Origin: PCPOR2b sp965220385 | GTDB lineage: Bacteria > Poribacteria > WGA-4E > PCPOR2b | Direction: 5' to 3' | Length of the DNA stretch: 64,000 nt | Assembly (NCBI GenBank): GCA_965220385.1 | Contig: OZ244825.1 | Coordinates: forward strand, 6,281,664-6,345,663 | Part shown: piece by piece, positions 43,378-51,343 of the stretch | How the letters are laid out: each line of letters opens with the position of its first letter | How positions within the stretch are numbered: position 1 is the first letter of the stretch | The notes under the pieces: generated by a model | The model's database searches: none | The model's input: the letters and a program-made list of their open reading frames with translations, nothing else | Told to the model about the DNA's origin: nothing | Made by a program: the position numbers and the translations under genes

Positions 43378-44241
43378 ATGGGTAGAGTCAATCGTGCTAT
43401 TGAACTGCTTGAGGGGAGACATACCCTCATTTACGGTGGAAGCGGAGATCTATCATACGAGGGCGGCGTTAACGCCTGTCATACGGATAACGATTTCCTC
43501 CTGCTCGAACAGGAGCATGTCCCGCTAAACATAACGGGAGTGCGAGAATTTATGAGGGGGTTGGCAGCAGCTGGACCAACGAAGAGTGGGCACCCGACGC
43601 CGACCGTATTGGTGACGCTGCCCATGCAGGGCACCGACGAGCATGTGGTACGAGCGAACGCTTGGATGGTGACACACTACCTTGACTGTGGTGTTCACGG
43701 TTTTGTGCTCTGCCATGCGGAGACTCCGGGTGCGGTGAAGGCTTTGATCGAGTCCATGCGATTTCCCTTCAACGACATCGGCGTAGGAGATGGGTTAGAT
43801 GTGGGACGCCGGGGTGCCGGCGGCGGTCCAGGCAATATATGGGGATTGGATCATCCAGAATATCTGCGGAAAGCAGATGTCTGGCCCATCAATCCGGAGG
43901 GCGAGTTGATGGTAGGCTTGAAAATCGAGAACCGCCGCGCTCTTGAAAATTGTGAAGCGACCTGTAAAGTGCCGGGGCTCACTTATGTCGAGTGGGGACC
44001 CGGTGACATGGGGTATTCGTTCGGTGACCCGGACGCGCATGATCCGCCATATAGTCCTGAAATGGCTGCGGCGCGGGCACGAGTGAATGCTGCCCGTAAA
44101 GCGGCGGGCATCGACTTCTGCGATTCGATTAACGTTGATAACTACAAGGAACAGATCGACAACGACATCTTGATCTGCGGGGGCGGTCCCGAAATCGCAT
44201 CGCTATGCCGAGAGTACACCAAGCGAACCATGCCGGCGTAG
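43378..44241 (+). CDS. HpcH/HpaI aldolase family protein
   Basis: 287 residues of the phosphoenolpyruvate/pyruvate TIM-barrel superfamily. LLLEQEHVPLNI near 41-52 matches the acidic segment of the family, VHGFVLCHAETPGAV near 112-126 includes the Glu metal ligand, and GGPGNIWGLDHP near 151-162 follows. Members catalyse retro-aldol cleavage of 2-keto-3-deoxy acids. GGAGTAG lies upstream of the ATG. The downstream 2-hydroxyacid dehydrogenase could use its keto-acid product (inference). Confidence 0.82.
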   Translation: MGRVNRAIELLEGRHTLIYGGSGDLSYEGGVNACHTDNDFLLLEQEHVPLNITGVREFMRGLAAAGPTKSGHPTPTVLVTLPMQGTDEHVVRANAWMVTHYLDCGVHGFVLCHAETPGAVKALIESMRFPFNDIGVGDGLDVGRRGAGGGPGNIWGLDHPEYLRKADVWPINPEGELMVGLKIENRRALENCEATCKVPGLTYVEWGPGDMGYSFGDPDAHDPPYSPEMAAARARVNAARKAAGIDFCDSINVDNYKEQIDNDILICGGGPEIASLCREYTKRTMPA

Positions 44242-44300
44242 CATCATTTCATGAATAACCGCTGGTTTGACCTGATAAGGAAGGAATTTAATCTGAGGTT

Positions 44301-45242
44301 ATGGCAACCAAAATACTAACAATGAACATGGATGACGCAGCCGCCGAGCGGATCCGTGCCGTGTCCGATCAAGTTGAACTTATAGTCGCTGGCTCTGAGG
44401 AGAAATTTGAGGAGGAACTTCCCACCGCAGATATCCTGATTGGTGATGTGCGACCGAAATATTTCCCAAAGGCGAAGCGGGTACGTTGGATGGCGTACTA
44501 TTCCGCAGGGATTGACTTCCTGATGAGTCCGGAGATTGAGAAGAGTGATGTCATTATCACAACCGCGAAGGGCTTTGTTGGGATACACTTAGCAGAGCAC
44601 GCATTCGCGCTTATCTTGGGTCTCACGCGGGATGTCGCACTGGTAACTCGCAACGCCAGTTGGAGCAACAACCGTCTGATGGCGCGGGAACTAATCGATA
44701 GCACCATGGGGATCATCGGACTGGGCGGTGCTGGGCGCGAGACAGCTAAACGCGCACACGCTTTTGGCATGAAGGTGATTGCCGTAGATCCAACACCGGT
44801 AACAGTTCCCGACTATGTAGAAGCGTGTTGGGGATTGGACCGTTTCCATGATCTGCTGGAGGTTTCCGACGTTGTTGTACTTTGCGCTCCGCTCACACCG
44901 GAAACGGAAGAGATGTTCGATCGGGAGGCATTCCGCCACATGAAATCCGACGCTTTACTGATCAATGTCAGCCGTGGCAAGATTGTCAACGAGGAGGCAC
45001 TGGTGGAGGCGTTGGAGCAGGGGATTATCGGCGGTGCGGGTTTGGATGTACTGCCGGTGGAGCCGGTGGCGGATGATCATCCGCTGTGGAAGATGGACAA
45101 TGTGATTATTACGCCTCATATGGCTGGCAATTCTCCGATGCGGAGTCCTCGGTGGATGGATACATTCTGTGAGAATCTGAAACGGTTTGAGATGGGCGAT
45201 GACGATCTGCTTAGCCGTTTCGATCAGACCAGAGGATATTAA
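44301..45242 (+). CDS. D-isomer-specific 2-hydroxyacid dehydrogenase
   Basis: 313 residues. The NAD loop MGIIGLGGAGRETAKRAHAFG is at about 136-156. Catalytic Arg lies in LINVSRGKIVNEEAL, with the His in NVIITPHMAGNS and an Asp/Glu pair around LPVEPVADDHPL. The family reduces 2-keto acids to D-2-hydroxy acids (glycerate, lactate, phosphoglycerate). Placed behind an HpcH-type aldolase, glyoxylate, hydroxypyruvate or tartronate semialdehyde-like products are plausible. Confidence 0.9.
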   Translation: MATKILTMNMDDAAAERIRAVSDQVELIVAGSEEKFEEELPTADILIGDVRPKYFPKAKRVRWMAYYSAGIDFLMSPEIEKSDVIITTAKGFVGIHLAEHAFALILGLTRDVALVTRNASWSNNRLMARELIDSTMGIIGLGGAGRETAKRAHAFGMKVIAVDPTPVTVPDYVEACWGLDRFHDLLEVSDVVVLCAPLTPETEEMFDREAFRHMKSDALLINVSRGKIVNEEALVEALEQGIIGGAGLDVLPVEPVADDHPLWKMDNVIITPHMAGNSPMRSPRWMDTFCENLKRFEMGDDDLLSRFDQTRGY

Positions 45243-45608
45243 CTGCTAACCCTGTTCGCAGTGGATTGATTTATAGTAGATTTTAGAATTAATGAGACAC
45301 TCCTAACCGAACCGCATTGCCCCAGGTCCGGTGGGTGCGTTTTCTAACCGCACCGCACTCAATCTAACCCGGTAGGCGCTGTTTCCAACTGCGCCTATGC
45401 AACGCCTACCATACACGGGGAGCGAAAGCGTTTATCTGTTTTTAGGATTTACTATAATTACCTAAGTTGCGAGTTTATAGAACACGTTGCAAACCGAACG
45501 AATGCAAGCTACATTGAACCACTTACTGCTCGCAGTGGATTGACAAATCCACTGCCTACGCACAAAGATGGCTTGGATATGTCTATCCAAGCCGAGCGGG
45601 TGTGACAA
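45243..45608. other. Repeat-filled intergenic region
   Basis: About 366 bases without a gene, made of a MITE-like element (45271-45457) abutting a two-hairpin repeat (45459-45623). Before them, TTCGCAGTGGATTGA near 45255-45269 looks like a truncated fragment of the second family. Confidence 0.75.
45271..45457. mobile_element. MITE-like element with TTATAGTARAT-type ends, copy 1
   Basis: 187 bases. Left end TTATAGTAGATTTTAGA; right end, reversed, TTATAGTAAATCCTAAAA. It contains GC-rich segments around GGTAGGCG and no ORF. A related copy lies near 59362-59562. Confidence 0.7.
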
Positions 45609-45623
45609 TTAGCAATTTGCGTT
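45459..45623 (+). mobile_element. Two-hairpin MITE-like repeat, copy 2 (complete)
   Basis: 165 bases with inverted ends around AAGTTGC. Hairpin 1: GCAGTGGATT-gaca-AATCCACTGC, a perfect 10-base stem. Hairpin 2: GGCTTGGATA-tgtc-TATCCAAGCC, also 10 bases. Right end overlaps the 3' end of the PhyH gene at 45609. Copies at 30303 (inverted) and 59126. Confidence 0.78.
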
Positions 45624-46415
45624 ATAATTATTAGGTTGCGAGAGTGCTAGCAGACAATCATCGCCCAGCGGCTCAATCGGCGTGAAGTCACGGTGGGCAA
45701 TCCATTCCGGTCGCTTGAATTGGCGGATGTGGTTATCCACATGGCAGAGGCTAAGATAGACAATCACTCGGTCCCATGGGCTGATGTTGGGTGCTGAGGC
45801 GTGCACCATATTTGAATGGAACATCAGGACGGCCCCCGGTTCCCCTTTGGGCGCGACGATACCGCCTTCATTTGCTAACTCTCTAATTCTTTCCTTGTCG
45901 AGTGTCCACAGCGGATAAGATGTCGTTGCTGTATCATGCCCCGCCTCTATCACGCCCTGCTTGTGGCTGCGCGGAATGAGGTAAAGGGGACCATTGAATT
46001 CGGTCACTTCGTCGAGGAACAGTGCAATATTCATCGCCCGTGGTTGTGGCATCAGGTCGTCACGAGCCCATGTGCCGTAATCTTGGTGCCACTGCCAGAC
46101 ATCGCCGTTGAAGGCGGCTTTCCCGTTGATTTTGTACTGGTGCATATAAACGGGACCGTTGAGGAGCTGCATGACCGGCTTGATTAAGCGGGGATGCCGT
46201 CCCAAACGGTTGAATGCCTCGTTGTAGGTGTGTGCTGCGAAGGCGGTGCGTACCGCTTCTCCATCTTTTTCCCGCCAGACTTCCTCGCGCCGCATGGCGA
46301 AAATCTTCGGAAGTTCGTCTTTGAGCACATCCATCTCTGCTTGACTGAACCTGTTTTCCAGGAGCAACCAGCCTTCGGTATCGAAATGCGCCAACTGATC
46401 CATTGTTAATTTCAT
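45609..46415 (-). CDS. PhyH family oxygenase whose C-terminus lies in a repeat
   Basis: 268 residues. Iron ligands: His-x-Asp in WQWHQDYGTW and the distal His in LMFHSNMVHASAPN, followed by the Arg of SPWDRVIVYLSL that binds 2-oxoglutarate. The last residues (about NNYNANC) and the stop fall inside the two-hairpin repeat, so the original C-terminus was probably replaced. GGGAGTAG lies upstream of the ATG. One of three PhyH genes in the window. Confidence 0.9.
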   Translation of the reverse strand: MKLTMDQLAHFDTEGWLLLENRFSQAEMDVLKDELPKIFAMRREEVWREKDGEAVRTAFAAHTYNEAFNRLGRHPRLIKPVMQLLNGPVYMHQYKINGKAAFNGDVWQWHQDYGTWARDDLMPQPRAMNIALFLDEVTEFNGPLYLIPRSHKQGVIEAGHDTATTSYPLWTLDKERIRELANEGGIVAPKGEPGAVLMFHSNMVHASAPNISPWDRVIVYLSLCHVDNHIRQFKRPEWIAHRDFTPIEPLGDDCLLALSQPNNYNANC

Positions 46416-46478
46416 GGTGCGCTACTCCCTAAGCTATTTGGAGTTTTGGACCCTGTCTGACATCAGAATCGACCCCTA

Positions 46479-47999
46479 TTACTTGAATTGAAACGAGTAG
46501 AGCTTGGCGTTCTTGAAATAGAAACGCAGCTTTATCGGCTTACCAGCCAGTGCGCTCACATCGGAATTTCCGTTCCACGAGACAACCTGAGCGGTGCCTC
46601 CTTCCGTGATCGAATCGGCATTGTTGAAACTAAATCCGTCCAACTTCTTATGGTTCGCCCTCAAAATCTCCACCTTCACCTCGCCCGGTCCTGGTCCCGC
46701 GGCAATCGGTGCCATGCTTGTGTTTAGATACAGACGCGATCCGGAAAATCCGAACGGACGGGTCGTCATCTGACCGAAGGATTCCGGGTCCTCGAAGATT
46801 TGTCGCTCGCCGTAGATATGTTGCAATTCATCCTCAGATCTGTCCTTGACAACCCAGCCCTTCCCACTGTCGAGAGAGACAAACCCATCCAAACGTGAGA
46901 CCGCCAGCCCAATACCCTCCGCGGACTTATCGCCCAACTCTAAGGCAATTTCAGGGGATCGACTGTTCGTGCCGATGTAGTAGGTAAAGATGTTATCCCC
47001 GTGAACAATCATGGTTTCAGCGTAGACGCTGCTGGAGTCGAAGTCCGCTCGCGCACCGCCGCGTGGGATGAAAGGCTCTCGGTAGTTCCGCTGAAAGTGG
47101 AATCCGTCCCGGCTGAAGACAATCTCTGGATGATGGGTCACATTGGTGGTGCGGAAGATCCACAGCAGCCCAACATAGATGCCCTCGTAGGGGATGACCG
47201 GCAGGCTGTAGAACTCAGTGTCGGGATGATCATCCTTGTCCGGTACAAGAATAATCTCCGGTTCGCTCCAGTGGATCATGTCTGGACTCTCCGCTCTGCC
47301 GATAAGTCGTTTGCCGTACGGTCCTCGCCAGTGATGGCTGGCTTCCATAGTGACGTAGTACGTCTCACGTATCGGGTCCCAGCCTTGAAAGCGGCCCGCC
47401 CAACGTCCTAACTCCTGTCCGGTATCAATGACGGGATTGCCTTCGTAGGGAGTCCAGCTAATCCCATCGGGAGAATAGAAGAGATCATATTGCATCCCCC
47501 GTGTCTGTGTGCCGCCGATCATGCGCAGTGCCTTGTACTGTTTGGCGGGATCTTCCTCGCGCACGTCCTGGAATGCTGGCGTTGGGGGGACGTCCTCCTT
47601 TGTAGGAAGGATGTTGTTGTCCGTTGAACCGTCGAATTCAACGAGACCCAGCGATGGTCGTTCCCAGTGAATCCCGTCATCGGAAGTAGCCAAGCAGATT
47701 ACGCTGCCTTGGGTATCCAATTCGAGGCCCGCAGCACCCCCCGGAACAGGCTTTCCGTTCTCAAGGCGCACGGTGATGGTTGCGGAGGAATACCACATCT
47801 TGAAGCGCTGCTCGGTCGGGTCGAAAATTACCTTGGCTGGGCGCATGAAGTTTCCTTCCCACGGACGCTCCGCTCGGAGGATCGGGTTGTCGTCCACCTT
47901 TACCGCGGGGTTCAACCCCTGTTTTGCGTTGACCAAGCTCTCAATGAGATAATCATCGAAGAAAAGCTGCTTGGTTGATCCAATATTGAGCATCGGCAT
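46479..47999 (-). CDS. GH32/GH43-like propeller protein, paralogue of 23527-24942
   Basis: 506 residues. The opening STKQLFFDDYLIESL matches the first lines of the paralogue (RQLFLDDVGIERL). Further repeats: VIFDPTEQRFKMWYSS, SDDGIHWERPSLG, SPDGISWTPYEG, SPDMIHWSEPEI and SRDGFHFQRNY. The C-terminal ~110 residues look like a beta-sandwich ending in LRFYFKNAKLYSFQFK, mirrored in the paralogue's FALQNGRFYSYWFG. Possible glycosidase-like or lectin-like propeller; substrate unknown. No signal peptide. Confidence 0.75.
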   Translation of the reverse strand: MPMLNIGSTKQLFFDDYLIESLVNAKQGLNPAVKVDDNPILRAERPWEGNFMRPAKVIFDPTEQRFKMWYSSATITVRLENGKPVPGGAAGLELDTQGSVICLATSDDGIHWERPSLGLVEFDGSTDNNILPTKEDVPPTPAFQDVREEDPAKQYKALRMIGGTQTRGMQYDLFYSPDGISWTPYEGNPVIDTGQELGRWAGRFQGWDPIRETYYVTMEASHHWRGPYGKRLIGRAESPDMIHWSEPEIILVPDKDDHPDTEFYSLPVIPYEGIYVGLLWIFRTTNVTHHPEIVFSRDGFHFQRNYREPFIPRGGARADFDSSSVYAETMIVHGDNIFTYYIGTNSRSPEIALELGDKSAEGIGLAVSRLDGFVSLDSGKGWVVKDRSEDELQHIYGERQIFEDPESFGQMTTRPFGFSGSRLYLNTSMAPIAAGPGPGEVKVEILRANHKKLDGFSFNNADSITEGGTAQVVSWNGNSDVSALAGKPIKLRFYFKNAKLYSFQFK

Positions 48000-48034
48000 T
48001 GTTATTCTCCTTTATCCATTTTGGCAATCGGCAT

Positions 48035-50095
48035 CTACTGGACCGAATGAATCGTGACCGTCACGGCTGATCGTGGTCGTTCCAAGTTGCCGCTGTCGTC
48101 AACGGCTCGGCTTAGGATGGTGACGGTTCCCGGCTCTGTCGGCAGCCATTCGTAACTCCAAGACTCGCATCCGCTTGCTGGATGCCAGCTGAAGCCGTTA
48201 TCAACCGATACTTCGACCGCAGCGACTTGACCGTCGGCATCTTGAGCGGTACCACTGATTATCAATGTATCTAGAGGCAGCGTCGTACCATCGGCTGGAA
48301 CGAGCACCGTCGAGGTCGGGGGTTGCGTATCGGTGGACGCCCTCGCTGGCGTCAGGTCGTCTTGCAGCGTCTGAGGTTGCATGCCCATATCGGCAAACAG
48401 ATTGACGGTTGCCTGTTGGACGTTCTTATCAGGAGCACTCGGATCCACACCCACGCGGGTAGAGCTGGAATTTGCCCGTTCCGGTGGTATTCCGGTTTCG
48501 GTATCGTGGTGTGCGTCTAACCCCCAAGTCCACTGCACCGTACCCGCACCAAAGACCAACGCCCCGCGGGGCGGTCCAGGAGCATTATCTTTATCTGAAG
48601 GTTCTTGTGGGTTCTTGGACGACTCGTGACGATAGAGTGTCAGGTGATGGGTTGCGGTGCCTGAATCATAAACCGTGCCGTTGTCCTGAAGGTAGGGGAC
48701 GTTGCCAACAGTCGTCTCCGATAGCCGAAACAGGCCGGGTGGACGAAACCCGTTGTCCAGATCTTCGTCCCACTCATGGCCGAGTAATCCCTTTAGCAAA
48801 ACAGCACGTTCCCCTGCCTTAAGTTTAGCGACCTCCGTGTTGCGCCAGAATCGGAGGGCAGCGTATTTTGCAGGCACGATGAGTGGGTCGTTGCGCCATG
48901 CGTTCACCGTGAAGATGGTGCCGGTTAAGGCGTTTTCTGGTTGTGGTCCCTCCGGATTGAAAGGTCGTGGGTCACGCCATGTGCCTGTCCAAATATCAGC
49001 GACGGGGTCGATCTTGGCGTTATCGTGCGTCTCCTTGTAGGTGACCAACGTCCGATGCGGCACCCCCTCTTCGTCGATGGATGGCTCCCATCGGGTTTTC
49101 CAAAATACTTCGTTGCCGCTGAAAAAGGCGAGATTAACACCCGTATCGCGTGCCGCCTCGACATGCTGCCTCTGCTCAAGGGACCAGTATTCGTCGTGCC
49201 CCACCGACAGAAACAGACGATGTTTGCGAATTTCCTCACCACGTCGATCGCTATCGACACCGGTGAAGTAGGTTACGTCGTAGCCGTTCGCCTCAAGCCA
49301 GCGGACACAAGGATACTCGGCATTGAAAACCGTGTTGACTGCCCGGTAGTCGCGCGTCTTGAGCGGCCGGTTGTAGCTTACCTTATAAGCACGGGGAGGG
49401 ATACCGATTCCACGTGGGTAGCCCGGGTTAACCCGGCCGTAGGTACAGTATCCGCCGTAGGGATTATAGGCTTGCCAAGTGGTGTCGGCGGTTTGGAAGA
49501 GAATGTCAGAGTGACTATCGTCGTGCCGTACAACGAAATAGATGTGGCTTGCGCGTGGTTCGCGTAGAGCGTTCGCAAGACGTCCGTGCCCTAACGCTCC
49601 GTAGGCGTGTGGTGAGACAATCGGTCTCTCTGCTGGACCCTCTTGACTGTTGTCCGCCCGCCAAGTCGAGGGATCCGAATCCTGTCGTACCAAACGTGCA
49701 AAATAGATTCCTGACGTTACGTCTGGGGGTGCTTGCCAGGAAGCTGATACTTCCCAGTTTCCACAATCGTAGAGGTGCGTGGTTTCGTCCCTCAGACCTT
49801 CCGGCTGATGTTGCGGGAGTTTGACTGACGGCTCGATGGTATCGACGCGACGTGCCCCCATCCCAGCATAATATCCCATCCGATAGATGTCTATCCGGTA
49901 GTCGGTCGAATCGGTTTTGATCTTGAAGAAGATCGTTTCACCGCGGTTGATGCTGATGTCATGACCGAAGCCTTGGATAGTCGGATCGCCCCACCCGTTA
50001 ATGTCCCACTCGGTTGACGGGTCCCCAGACAAGCGATTTTCTCGGACGATATCGTTTACGGGTTGGGTGTCGGGATCTATCGATTCGAGATTCAT
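48035..50095 (-). CDS. N,N-dimethylformamidase large-subunit-like protein with Ig-like tail
   Basis: 686 residues. The core resembles the large subunit of bacterial N,N-dimethylformamidase: GQGFG-like start (QGFGHDISINRGETIFF), IDIYRMGYYAGMGAR, FLSVGHDEYWSLEQR, which likely carries iron ligands, and NLAFFSGNEVFWKTRW. The last ~90 residues form an Ig-like, Mo-co-oxidoreductase-dimerisation-type sandwich (EVSVDNGFSWHPASGCESW). DMFase hydrolyses DMF to formate and dimethylamine; the natural substrate here is unknown. No small subunit gene is seen. No signal peptide. Confidence 0.8.
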   Translation of the reverse strand: MNLESIDPDTQPVNDIVRENRLSGDPSTEWDINGWGDPTIQGFGHDISINRGETIFFKIKTDSTDYRIDIYRMGYYAGMGARRVDTIEPSVKLPQHQPEGLRDETTHLYDCGNWEVSASWQAPPDVTSGIYFARLVRQDSDPSTWRADNSQEGPAERPIVSPHAYGALGHGRLANALREPRASHIYFVVRHDDSHSDILFQTADTTWQAYNPYGGYCTYGRVNPGYPRGIGIPPRAYKVSYNRPLKTRDYRAVNTVFNAEYPCVRWLEANGYDVTYFTGVDSDRRGEEIRKHRLFLSVGHDEYWSLEQRQHVEAARDTGVNLAFFSGNEVFWKTRWEPSIDEEGVPHRTLVTYKETHDNAKIDPVADIWTGTWRDPRPFNPEGPQPENALTGTIFTVNAWRNDPLIVPAKYAALRFWRNTEVAKLKAGERAVLLKGLLGHEWDEDLDNGFRPPGLFRLSETTVGNVPYLQDNGTVYDSGTATHHLTLYRHESSKNPQEPSDKDNAPGPPRGALVFGAGTVQWTWGLDAHHDTETGIPPERANSSSTRVGVDPSAPDKNVQQATVNLFADMGMQPQTLQDDLTPARASTDTQPPTSTVLVPADGTTLPLDTLIISGTAQDADGQVAAVEVSVDNGFSWHPASGCESWSYEWLPTEPGTVTILSRAVDDSGNLERPRSAVTVTIHSVQ

Positions 50096-50149
50096 ATCTT
50101 CTTCCTTGCTCTTTTTACCTGTTCGTGCTGTGCGTGCAGGTAAACCCTC

Positions 50150-51061
50150 TTATTTTTTTTGGGCTTCCGCCCAGGCTCTCAATGGAACATCGTCCGGATT
50201 TTTTGTAATCCAGTATTGAGAGTGAGGTTGAAACTCAGGAGAAGTCCCCAATGGATTGTCCTTCGACGCCAATGCGCCGAGTAATTGCTTCCGGATCGGT
50301 GAACTTTTGGCTATCAGCTCCGGTGCTTGCTCAATGAAATCCGCCGGACGGAGCCACCGGTAATGGTAGCCGACGTGCATAATCTTGCGGGTTTTGTCCG
50401 ATAGATTCGGTCCAACACAGTGCCAAGTCGCTGTGCGCCATAGGACCGCAGCCCCCGGCTTCAACCTGAGTTCGACCGCCTCGGAGAGATCGGATTTGCC
50501 CCGCATCTCCCGCCACTCTTGTAAGGGGCGCTTGTGGCTACCCGGCATCAACCAGAGATTGCCGGAATTGGATTCACTCAAATCAGAGAAGACATAGAAC
50601 ACCTTGATCTCCATAAAGGGCAACCGCCCGTCCAGCGACGGTCCCTCGAAGAGCTCTTTGCCCGACAGATCGGGGTGCCAGCCGAGGTTGTTGTAGCCAG
50701 CCTTCTGATCGTCTCCGTCACCGACGCCAACAGTGCCGGGCTTCAGGTCTTCTGGGTACGGGGGACGATAATCGAGGTGCGTGGTTCGGATCTGGATGTT
50801 CCAGCCGATTGCATCAACGACCAACGGCAGCATTTTAGGGTGGTCAATCAGGTCGAGGAACGCTTCATGTTGGGCTAATGCGTTGCGGATAGTGAAAGGA
50901 TCGTTGGGTTCCCCGCCCTCGGCCCGGCGGACCCTGACTTTCACTTCGTCAATGGCCGACAGTAATCGGTCTAACTCCTCTTGGGTTAAAAAATCTTCGA
51001 GGATAATGTATCCCTTTTCATCAAAGTCCTGCTCCTGCTGCTGGGTCATTGCTATTGCCAT
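50150..51061 (-). CDS. PhyH family oxygenase
   Basis: 303 residues. Iron ligands: His-x-Asp in NLGWHPDLSG and the distal His in TATWHCVGPNLS, with Arg in DKTRKIMHVGYHYR. It differs from the copies at 21304 and 45609 in its longer N-terminus (QQQEQDFDEKGYIILEDFLT). With the DMFase-like gene just downstream on the same strand, an oxidation then hydrolysis of an N-alkyl substrate can be imagined (inference). Confidence 0.9.
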   Translation of the reverse strand: MAIAMTQQQEQDFDEKGYIILEDFLTQEELDRLLSAIDEVKVRVRRAEGGEPNDPFTIRNALAQHEAFLDLIDHPKMLPLVVDAIGWNIQIRTTHLDYRPPYPEDLKPGTVGVGDGDDQKAGYNNLGWHPDLSGKELFEGPSLDGRLPFMEIKVFYVFSDLSESNSGNLWLMPGSHKRPLQEWREMRGKSDLSEAVELRLKPGAAVLWRTATWHCVGPNLSDKTRKIMHVGYHYRWLRPADFIEQAPELIAKSSPIRKQLLGALASKDNPLGTSPEFQPHSQYWITKNPDDVPLRAWAEAQKK

Positions 51062-51157
51062 TGATGTTTTTCCTTTCGATAGATTCGTAAAATACTAGTG
51101 GCTTGTCATGTTCTGTTTGATACATCGAAGACCGACTGAATTTACCCTATTTTCGCG

Positions 51158-51176
51158 AACTGAGAAAATCTCAGTT
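51158..51176. other. Short perfect hairpin
   Basis: AACTGAG-aaaat-CTCAGTT. It lies in the 282-base gap between the PhyH start and the ATPase stop. No T-run; role unknown. Confidence 0.35.
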
Positions 51177-51343
51177 GCCCATTGGTAGATTGGATCAATT
51201 CGGTGAACTCATATACAACTCAATCATGCGCACAGCTAGCAAACTGCATGGAGAAGACGGCTGCCTATCACTAACAGCGAACATTATAGCTAGAACAAAA
51301 CAGACGCTAAGATGTCCCGACTGCTTTAGAGGGAACTATTGTC

